Assembly (NCBI RefSeq): GCF_029839275.1
Contig: NZ_JAOCAH010000003.1
Coordinates: 248,001-312,000 of the forward strand
DNA from: Pseudomonas sp. GD03944
Lineage (GTDB): Bacteria > Pseudomonadota > Gammaproteobacteria > Pseudomonadales > Pseudomonadaceae
Direction: 5' to 3'
Length of the DNA: 64,000 nt
The notes below the pieces were generated by a model that saw only the letters and a list, made by a program, of their open reading frames with translations, was not told the DNA's origin and made no database searches. The position numbers and the translations under genes were made by a program. Below are positions 58,054-64,000 of the stretch, piece by piece (the first letter of the stretch is position 1; each line of letters begins with the position of its first letter).

Positions 58054-59492
58054 CAATGGGCTCCCTCAAGCGAATACTGGGCGGCGGCTTTCAGTTCTTC
58101 CGCCTGGGTGTTGCGCACGGTCTGCCAGACGTTCCAGGCCATCAGCAGCATGCCGGCGAAGAACACCGCACCGCCGATGACGCGCACCACGAAACCAGGG
58201 TGGCTGGCTTCCAGCGCTTCGACGAAGGAGTAGGTGAGCGTTCCGTCTTCGTTGACCGCGCGCCACATCAGGCCCTGGGCGATGCCGTTGACCCACATCG
58301 AGGCGATGTAGAGCACGGTGCCGATGGTGGCGAGCCAGAAGTGAGCGTTGATCAGGCCGATGCTGTACATCTGCTCGCGGCCGTAGACCTTGGGAATCAG
58401 GTGGTACAGCGAGCCGATCGACACCATGGCGACCCAGCCGAGGGCACCGGCGTGCACGTGGCCGATGGTCCAGTCGGTGTAGTGGGAAAGCGCGTTGACG
58501 GTCTTGATCGCCATCATCGGGCCTTCGAACGTGGACATGCCGTAGAAGGCCAGCGACACCACCAGGAAGCGCAGGATCGGGTCGGTGCGCAGTTTGTGCC
58601 AGGCGCCCGACAGGGTCATCATCCCGTTGATCATGCCGCCCCAGCTCGGTGCCAGCAGCACCAGAGACATCACCATGCCCAGGGATTGCGCCCAGTCAGG
58701 CAGGGCGGTGTAGTGCAGGTGGTGCGGGCCGGCCCAGATGTACAGGGTGATCAGCGCCCAGAAGTGCACGATGGACAGGCGATAGGAATACACCGGGCGA
58801 CCGGCCTGCTTCGGCACGAAGTAGTACATCATCCCCAGGAAACCGGCGGTCAGGAAGAAGCCCACCGCGTTGTGGCCGTACCACCATTGCACCATGGCGT
58901 CGGTGGCACCCGAGTAGATCGAGTAGGACTTGGTCAGGGTGACCGGCACTTCCAGGTTGTTGACCACGTGCAGCAGCGCGACGGTCAGGATGAACCCGCC
59001 GAAGAACCAGTTGCCGACATAGATGTGGCTGACCCGGCGTTTGACGATGGTGCCGAAGAACACGATGGCGTAGCTGACCCAGACGATGGTGATCAGAATG
59101 TCGATCGGCCATTCCAGTTCGGCGTACTCTTTGCTGCTGGTGTAACCCAGCGGCAGGGTGATCGCCGCGAGGACGATCACCAGTTGCCAGCCCCAGAAGG
59201 TGAAGGCAGCGAGGCGCGGGGCGAACAGGGTCGCCTGGGAGGTTCGTTGTACGGCGTAGTAGCTGGTGGCGAACAGCGCGCAGCCGCCGAAGGCGAAGAT
59301 GACAGCGTTGGTGTGCAGCGGGCGCAGGCGCCCGAAGCTGGTCCAGGGCAGGTTCAGGTTGAGCTCCGGCCAGGCCAGTTGCGCGGCGATGAACACGCCG
59401 AGCCCCATCCCGACGATGCCCCAAACCACCGTCATCACGGCGAACTGGCGAACCACCTTGTAGTTGTAGGCGGCACTGGTTGTTGCGTTCAT
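58053..59492 (-). CDS. ccoN2: cbb3 oxidase catalytic subunit, copy 2
   Basis: 479 aa from the ATG at 59492 ([19 protein letters not shown]); the longer frame to 60110 runs into the divergent gene. Same haem and CuB ligand motifs as CcoN1 and near-identical over most of its length. In P. aeruginosa this copy is the Anr-induced, low-oxygen one. Here only a half site (TTGAT at about 59522-59526 read on the minus strand) is seen in the 90-bp upstream gap. Confidence 0.95.
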   Translation of the reverse strand: MNATTSAAYNYKVVRQFAVMTVVWGIVGMGLGVFIAAQLAWPELNLNLPWTSFGRLRPLHTNAVIFAFGGCALFATSYYAVQRTSQATLFAPRLAAFTFWGWQLVIVLAAITLPLGYTSSKEYAELEWPIDILITIVWVSYAIVFFGTIVKRRVSHIYVGNWFFGGFILTVALLHVVNNLEVPVTLTKSYSIYSGATDAMVQWWYGHNAVGFFLTAGFLGMMYYFVPKQAGRPVYSYRLSIVHFWALITLYIWAGPHHLHYTALPDWAQSLGMVMSLVLLAPSWGGMINGMMTLSGAWHKLRTDPILRFLVVSLAFYGMSTFEGPMMAIKTVNALSHYTDWTIGHVHAGALGWVAMVSIGSLYHLIPKVYGREQMYSIGLINAHFWLATIGTVLYIASMWVNGIAQGLMWRAVNEDGTLTYSFVEALEASHPGFVVRVIGGAVFFAGMLLMAWNVWQTVRNTQAEELKAAAQYSLEGAH

Positions 59493-59582
59493 TGTGTGGG
59501 CTTCCGTGGCAAAACGTTCGATCAATCCGGTGGCGCAGGCATGAGCGGCCGAGCCACCGGCAGATTTCCAAGCGAGGTAAGC

Positions 59583-60263
59583 ATGAGCAAAGGGCTGGGC
59601 GGCGGTATTGACGAGGATCAATGCACGCAGGGGCAGGGTGATATCACGACGTTGTGGGACCGCCCGGAGGGGACCTGCAAGGCGACGCTGATCCTCGCCC
59701 ACGGCGCGGGTGCGCCCATGGACAGCGACTTCATGCAGCAGATGGCGCAACGCCTCGCGGCACGCGGGGTTGCCGTGGTGCGCTTCGAGTTCGCCTACAT
59801 GGCGGCGCGCCGCGAAGACGGCAAGAAGCGCCCTCCGAACCCCCAGGCCAGACTGCTGGAACACTGGCGTGCGGTGCATGCTCAGGTGCGCCAACAGGTC
59901 GCAGGGCCACTGGCCATCGGCGGCAAGTCCATGGGCGGGCGGATGGCCAGCCTGCTGGCGGATGAGCTTCAGGCCGATGCGCTGGTCTGCCTGGGCTATC
60001 CGTTTCATGCCATCGGCAAGGCCGACAAGCCGCGGGTCGCGCACCTGGCCGACCTGCGCACGCCGACCCTGATCGTCCAGGGCGAGCGCGACCCCATGGG
60101 CGACCGCCACACCGTGGCCGGTTACCCGCTCTCTGGATCAATCACGCTGCACTGGCTGGTCAGTGGCGACCATGACCTCAAGCCATTGAAGGTCTCGGGC
60201 TACACCCACGAGCAGCACCTGGATGCCGCAGCGGATGCGGTGGCAGGTTTTCTATCGAGGTAA
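59583..60263 (+). CDS. Alpha/beta-hydrolase family protein (KANL3/Tex30-like)
   Basis: 226 aa from the ATG at 59583 with GAGG upstream. Compact alpha/beta-hydrolase: [18 protein letters not shown], nucleophile elbow [12 protein letters not shown] near 115, acid in QGERDPMGD, His in [11 protein letters not shown]. This small-hydrolase family lacks known substrates. It is divergent from ccoN2 with only 90 bp between them. Confidence 0.87.
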   Translation: MSKGLGGGIDEDQCTQGQGDITTLWDRPEGTCKATLILAHGAGAPMDSDFMQQMAQRLAARGVAVVRFEFAYMAARREDGKKRPPNPQARLLEHWRAVHAQVRQQVAGPLAIGGKSMGGRMASLLADELQADALVCLGYPFHAIGKADKPRVAHLADLRTPTLIVQGERDPMGDRHTVAGYPLSGSITLHWLVSGDHDLKPLKVSGYTHEQHLDAAADAVAGFLSR

Positions 60264-60272
60264 CGCAACGCC

Positions 60273-60303
60273 GTAGCCTGGGTGGAGCGAAGCGATACCC
60301 GGG
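60273..60303. repeat. Dispersed 31-bp intergenic repeat, one of five copies
   Basis: GTAGCCTGGGTGGAGCGAAG followed by CGATACCCGGG. Further copies: 61449-61479 (identical), 61932-61962 (diverged), and in reverse orientation 36001-36031 and 36229-36259. All are intergenic. Confidence 0.8.
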
Positions 60304-60362
60304 GCGATGCGTGATGCAGACACAAGCGTAGAGGGGGAGCGCTATTCTTGCGTGGCCCTTCT

Positions 60363-60869
60363 CTACGGTTTCTTCGCCGGAGCCACTTCGCAGCGATTGA
60401 CCGGCGGGCCGTCGTCGAGTCGCTGCACGGTGCAGGCGCGATCCTGTGCGCCGAAATGGAATTCGGTCGCGCCATTCAGCGTGCAGTAGTTGGCCAGGTA
60501 ACCGTCATGCAGCAACTGGCCATCGCGCAACAGGCCAACCTTGACGGCCTGCGCGCCCGCGCAGAAGCCGGTCGGTGCGTCGCCGCGGTAATGGTGGCTG
60601 CTCACCGAATAGCGGTGACCCCGGCTTTCGCAGAGCAGCTGCTGGGCGCTGTCGAAGGGCAGTACCCGATCGCCGTCCTGGCGCGGCGCGTTCTCCGGCG
60701 CGAGCCAGAGGCTGAAACTCTCAGGGGCGCAGCGGTAGAGCAGTACGCTGGTGCTCACGTCGATCTCGTCGGGATCGTGATGGCCAAAAGGCAGGCCTTG
60801 TTCGGCATGGGCCAACAGGCTGCAGGCGAGCAGGGCGAAACCTGCCAGGTTTGTGATGTATCGAGTCAT
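60363..60869 (-). CDS. Hypothetical secreted Cys-rich protein
   Basis: 168 aa with a clear signal peptide (MTRYITNLAGFALLACSLLAHA, probable cleavage before EQG). The mature part contains six Cys (in RCAPESF, LLCESRG, GFCAGA, NYCTLN, RACTVQ, NRCEVA), enough for three disulfides, and is rich in beta-type sequence. I do not recognise the family. Stand-alone gene on the minus strand between repeats. Confidence 0.7.
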   Translation of the reverse strand: MTRYITNLAGFALLACSLLAHAEQGLPFGHHDPDEIDVSTSVLLYRCAPESFSLWLAPENAPRQDGDRVLPFDSAQQLLCESRGHRYSVSSHHYRGDAPTGFCAGAQAVKVGLLRDGQLLHDGYLANYCTLNGATEFHFGAQDRACTVQRLDDGPPVNRCEVAPAKKP

Positions 60870-60900
60870 GGGCGTCCATGCGGTCTTGCGGTGGTTTGAT

Positions 60901-61206
60901 CTAGTCGGAAAGGGGCAGCCGACAGTGCAGGCAGTGGGGCGTGGTCAATTCCTGTTGATGGCCGATGCGCTCATCCTGCGCGCTGTGCGGGCAACCACCG
61001 CACCGTGGGCAGCGGTACTCGCCGAGTGACTGATGCTGCCGGTACAGCCCCACCAGCACACCGCCGATCACCACGGCCAGGGCGATGAGCAGTTCATCTT
61101 CCGGGACGAACAGTGCCAGCGCCAACAGGGCGATCACCAGCGTGGTGAGCAGCGACTCGAGAAAGTCGGCGTGCCGACGCGAACGGTTGTAATGCTCCAG
61201 GGTCAT
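60901..61206 (-). CDS. Hypothetical membrane protein with C-terminal zinc-ribbon-like motif
   Basis: 101 aa from the ATG at 61206, with AAGGAAG upstream. Two membrane helices (LLTTLVIALLALALFV and ELLIALAVVIGGVLVGLY) separated by a short acidic turn, then EYRCPRCGGCPHSAQD and HCLHCRLPLSD, a CxxC pair arrangement suggesting one zinc site in the cytoplasm. Unknown function. The 61207-61529 gap beyond contains a repeat copy (61449) and a 30-codon open stretch. Confidence 0.65.
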   Translation of the reverse strand: MTLEHYNRSRRHADFLESLLTTLVIALLALALFVPEDELLIALAVVIGGVLVGLYRQHQSLGEYRCPRCGGCPHSAQDERIGHQQELTTPHCLHCRLPLSD

Positions 61207-61448
61207 CGGCCACGGCTTCCTTGGGGGCTTGGCTGAATCCTGACGCCACGGGCAGCATCTGGCAACCGTCCTGTTGGCTCGATGCGTATTGCTTGATCTG
61301 GCGCATGGAAGGCGTCGATCAGCCTGGCTCCGGTTCAGTACCGCGCGTAATGCTTCAGTTCCTTGATGCGCTGCTTTGCACGCTGGGTGACCCTCAAGTC
61401 CCTTGGGGAACGCGTCCGGTTGGTCAGCTAGAAGTAGGCCCGACACCG

Positions 61449-61479
61449 GTAGCCTGGGTGGAGCGAAGCGATACCCGGG
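61449..61479. repeat. Dispersed 31-bp intergenic repeat copy
   Basis: Identical to the copy at 60273 over 31 bp; it lies just before the AT-richer islet. Confidence 0.8.
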
Positions 61480-61529
61480 GGGCGAAGCGCCTTGGAGGCC
61501 CGGCACCAAAATAGTGGGTGTCGGGATGC

Positions 61530-61871
61530 TTAACCCATCTTGCGGGCAGGGTTGTTTTTGCGACGTTTTATTAACCAAAAAATAAAAGCCCATTGAGCTA
61601 GGGCGAAAATAATATGAACAATCAGCCAGATGAAAATAGCATGTTGTTCGTTATGTACAAACCAATTCTGATCGGAGTAAAAGTCTAGTCCCATCAATGC
61701 AAGTGGGAGTGATAAAACGCTTGAGGGTAAACAAAGAAGCACAAAAACAAGTACGGTGAGGCGACTTGCTTCCGTGCTACCGCTAACGTGTTCTTCAGGG
61801 GGAAAGGTTGCAATCTCAAAGCCAAGGATAATGATGCCTGCAAGCCAGATGGCAAAAATCCATTTTGTCAT
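61530..61871 (-). CDS. Hypothetical membrane protein, AT-rich
   Basis: 113 aa from the ATG at 61871. Three hydrophobic segments: WIFAIWLAGIIILGFEIA, LTVLVFVLLCLPSSVLSLPLALMGL and AIFIWLIVHIIFALAQWAFIFWLI, ending in a basic tail RRKNNPARK (positive-inside). Codon use is clearly AT-richer than in the neighbouring genes, suggesting recent acquisition. Bounded on both sides by dispersed repeat copies. No family recognised. Confidence 0.65.
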   Translation of the reverse strand: MTKWIFAIWLAGIIILGFEIATFPPEEHVSGSTEASRLTVLVFVLLCLPSSVLSLPLALMGLDFYSDQNWFVHNEQHAIFIWLIVHIIFALAQWAFIFWLIKRRKNNPARKMG

Positions 61872-61931
61872 TGTGATAAGCCTAACTATTAGAGAGAAGT
61901 TGACCCTGGGCAGCATATGCCGCTTGAGCCT

Positions 61932-61962
61932 GTAGCCTGGATGGAGTGGAGAGATACCCGGG
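61932..61962. repeat. Dispersed intergenic repeat copy, diverged
   Basis: GTAGCCTGGATGGAGTGGAG followed by AGATACCCGGG; it lies between the two AT-rich orphan genes. Confidence 0.7.
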
Positions 61963-62065
61963 GCGAATTGCTTTGGAGGTGCGGCGCCCAAAATGGGCAT
62001 CGCAATGCTCGACTGCCGGGGCTACCTCGGCTTGGTGGTATGAATATGTTCTAGACACGACACAG

Positions 62066-62524
62066 CTAAAGCAATGTGGCGTTTTTTTTCTGCTGATAGG
62101 GGGATTCTATTCCATCAAAAAAGAATTGGAGATTGTCCTCCGGTCCATTTGTGGTCCTACCCGAAACCTTTTCCATTGCACAAAATCCGATCTTGAAGTC
62201 GGGCTCTCCGATTACTAGAACGAATGGATTATTTTCATCGCCTCTTAAGTATCTCCCTCCATAGTGCCTTCTGGCGCACTCAAATAAATAAGCCGATGCC
62301 AGGAAATGCAGGTCCTCTGGGAGTTGTGCCCCTTGCGAATAAAAGTCATGGAGAACGTGATCCACCAATAATATTGACTCTCTGCTGAAGTCTAGTTGTG
62401 CCGCGTCAATTGGTGCTCCAGGGCTTCGGAATGCGTTGATAAAGTCATGTGCCTGTGAAGCCATTCCATCCTCAATAGATGCAGGCATCTTGGGCTTCTT
62501 GCGGAAAATATCGAAGATGCTCAT
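62066..62524 (-). CDS. Orphan hypothetical protein, AT-rich
   Basis: 152 aa, ATG at 62524 (MSIFDIFRKKPKMPASIEDG). Soluble, acidic, with a helical middle (LDFSRESILLVDHVLHDFYSQGAQLPEDLHFLASAYLFECARRHYGGRYL) and a beta-rich end (NPFVLVIGEPDFKIGFCAMEKVSGR). The size, acidity and low GC are like immunity proteins of polymorphic-toxin systems, but no toxin gene is adjacent, so this is only a possibility. Codon use differs from neighbours. Confidence 0.65.
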   Translation of the reverse strand: MSIFDIFRKKPKMPASIEDGMASQAHDFINAFRSPGAPIDAAQLDFSRESILLVDHVLHDFYSQGAQLPEDLHFLASAYLFECARRHYGGRYLRGDENNPFVLVIGEPDFKIGFCAMEKVSGRTTNGPEDNLQFFFDGIESPYQQKKNATLL

Positions 62525-62757
62525 TAACTCTTCCTTGTTACCAGAGGCGATGTTCAGCTGTCGCAGTACTCTCGCCTATTCCTAGTCGGTCGGAGGGACG
62601 TGGCGGCTGTATAAGGCGTTATACGCCATCACCTATAGGTGGTGATACTGCCGATCGTGCAGATCGCTTATTGAGCGAGTAAGAGATGTGTTGTCAATCG
62701 TAGGAGTCAGCAGGCTGGCGTCTACAAGGGCGGTATTGGCAGGGTGTTAAGACAAGA

Positions 62758-62786
62758 GCGCACCGGTATCACCCGGTGCGCCTTTT
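62758..62786. terminator. Hairpin terminator at the 3' end of aer
   Basis: GCGCACCGG / CCGGTGCGC perfect stem with CTTTTT on the plus-strand side, starting 10 bp beyond the aer stop. The T-tract favours the plus direction; the stem can serve aer. Confidence 0.7.
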
Positions 62787-62791
62787 TGCGT

Positions 62792-64000
62792 TTAGCGATT
62801 AAACCGTTCCACCAACGAATACTGCCCGTGCGCAGTGGCGGTCAGTTCCTTGCTGAGCTGGGCGGTGCTCTGGGCTTCGCCGGCGGTCTGGTCGGACAGT
62901 TCGGCGATGGTGGTGATGTTGCGGTTGATTTCGTCGGCCACGGCGCTCTGTTCTTCCGCGGCGGCGGCGATCTGGTTGGCCATGTCGGCGATGTTGGCCA
63001 CCGAGTCGCTGATGCCGGCCAGGGCCTGGTCGGCCTGCTGTACGCGTTCGACGCCGTCGTCGGCCTGTTTGCGGCCGATTTCCATGGTCAGTACCGCTTC
63101 TTCGGCGGTGCGCTGAAGCTTGGCGATCAACTGGTGGATCTGCCCGGTGGACTCGGCAGTGCGTTGAGCCAGGGAGCGAACCTCGTCGGCGACCACGGCA
63201 AAACCACGGCCCATTTCACCGGCACGCGCAGCCTCGATGGCAGCGTTGAGGGCGAGCAGGTTGGTCTGGTCGGCAATGCCTTTGATCACGTCGACCACGC
63301 CGCCGATTTCATTGCTGTCGTGGGCCAGGCGGGTGACGGTTTCACCGGTTTCGCCCACCGACACCGACAGGCGCTGGATGGCCTCGCGGGTTTCCGCGGC
63401 GATGGTGCGGCCTTCGCTGGTCAGGCGGTTGGCCTCCTGGGTGGCGATGGCGGTACGTGCCACGTTGCTTGCGACTTCCAGGGTGGTGGCAGCCATTTCG
63501 TTGACCGCGGTGGCGACCTGTTCGGTCTCCTGGCGCTGGCGATCCAGTCCGGCGGAGCTGTTGTGTGCCAGCACGTCGGCCTGCTTGGCCTGAGCGGTCA
63601 GGTTTTCGGCGCTGTCCTGCAGGCGGGTGAGGCAGGTTTTCAGGCGCGCTTCCTGGCTGAGAATGGACATTTCCAGGCGGCCTTGGGCGCCACGGCTGTC
63701 GGTGTACATCTGGGCGATCAGCGGGTCGGAGGTGGTCTGGTCGGCCAGGCGCAGCAAGCGTTTGAGGCCACGTTGCTGCCAGTTCAACCCGGCCAGGCCG
63801 AGCGGCACGGAGAGCAGGGCGGCAATGGCGAAGCCCCAGCCGTGGTTGAGCCAGATGCCGATCAGGAAGCCGATCTGGCTGATCAGGATGAAGGGCAGCC
63901 AGTCCTGCAGCACCGGCAACCATTTGTCGCGGGTGGGAATCGCCGACTTGCCGGCGTTGATCCGCTGGTACAGGGCTTCGGCGCGGCGCACCTGCTCGGG
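62792..64000 (-). CDS. aer: Aerotaxis receptor Aer, C-terminal part (N-terminus outside window)
   Basis: About 400 residues are inside the window; the frame is open to the right edge, which reads [17 protein letters not shown]. That sequence is the typical link after the PAS domain in Pseudomonas Aer. Two close membrane helices follow ([34 protein letters not shown]), then the MCP signalling domain with [43 protein letters not shown]. Aer senses oxygen or redox through FAD in the missing PAS domain. Its place beside cco genes matches P. aeruginosa. Confidence 0.88.
   Translation of the reverse strand, partial: PEQVRRAEALYQRINAGKSAIPTRDKWLPVLQDWLPFILISQIGFLIGIWLNHGWGFAIAALLSVPLGLAGLNWQQRGLKRLLRLADQTTSDPLIAQMYTDSRGAQGRLEMSILSQEARLKTCLTRLQDSAENLTAQAKQADVLAHNSSAGLDRQRQETEQVATAVNEMAATTLEVASNVARTAIATQEANRLTSEGRTIAAETREAIQRLSVSVGETGETVTRLAHDSNEIGGVVDVIKGIADQTNLLALNAAIEAARAGEMGRGFAVVADEVRSLAQRTAESTGQIHQLIAKLQRTAEEAVLTMEIGRKQADDGVERVQQADQALAGISDSVANIADMANQIAAAAEEQSAVADEINRNITTIAELSDQTAGEAQSTAQLSKELTATAHGQYSLVERFNR

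Noticed and set aside
59518..59530. Anr box before ccoN2
   Set aside because: Only one half site (TTGAT) is present; the second half ATCAA is missing at the required spacing.

Overview
The window is a chromosomal segment of a high-GC Pseudomonas, probably close to the P. aeruginosa / P. citronellolis side of the genus. The evidence is codon use, the Pseudomonas-type families (DUF3509-like, DUF2790, Anr, two tandem cbb3 oxidases), and a gene order that follows, from memory, the PA1514-PA1561 stretch of P. aeruginosa PAO1: purine catabolism, alkB2/gntR, smc-zipA-ligA, dnaX-ybaB-recR, apt-anr-hemN, cco1-cco2, aer. No phage, integron, CRISPR array, rRNA or tRNA was seen.

Region 1 (1-14.9 kb) is a purine-degradation block: allA (only its first codons), allantoicase, OHCU decarboxylase, allantoinase (one minus-strand run), a divergent HIU hydrolase, a LysE-type exporter, an AzgA-like purine permease, a FadR-type GntR regulator, guanine deaminase and xdhC-xdhB-xdhA. 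Together they take guanine and xanthine to urate and HIU to glyoxylate plus urea. Urate oxidase is the one missing step and may lie left of the window. Four copies of the palindrome TTGT[A/G]TACAA sit in front of puuE/uraH, the permease and the regulator itself, and match the FadR-subfamily operator signature. I infer a local regulon.

Region 2 (15-17.4 kb) holds an AlkB alkane hydroxylase divergent from a GntR regulator, with a perfect GTAACAC-N3-GTGTTAC palindrome between them. A 265-bp MITE-like element with perfect 19-bp terminal inverted repeats fills the gap between gntR and smc exactly. Region 3 (17.4-33.3 kb) is housekeeping: smc, zipA, ligA, an HU-like protein, a chemoreceptor, the 4.5S SRP RNA, dnaX, ybaB, recR and an acyl-CoA dehydrogenase.

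Region 4 (33.3-43.6 kb) is accessory metabolism and stress: AraC/SDR divergent pair with a small membrane protein and an ABM-domain protein, an HSL-type esterase, a DUF2790 protein, ohr/ohrR, a Baeyer-Villiger-type monooxygenase with an SDR and a divergent TetR regulator, a GFA-like protein and a ferritin-like metal-dependent hydrolase. Region 5 (43.7-59.5 kb) is the microaerobic respiration block: apt, anr, an unknown coiled-coil protein, hemN with an Anr-type box, a TauE-like membrane protein, ccoS-ccoI-ccoH-ccoG, and two complete ccoNOQP operons in tandem. Region 6 (59.6-64 kb) holds small unknown genes, an AT-richer islet with two orphan genes, and the C-terminal part of the aerotaxis receptor aer, which runs off the right edge.

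Intergenic space is rich in Pseudomonas-type structured repeats, including a roughly 0.95-kb tandem array at 3.5-4.5 kb.
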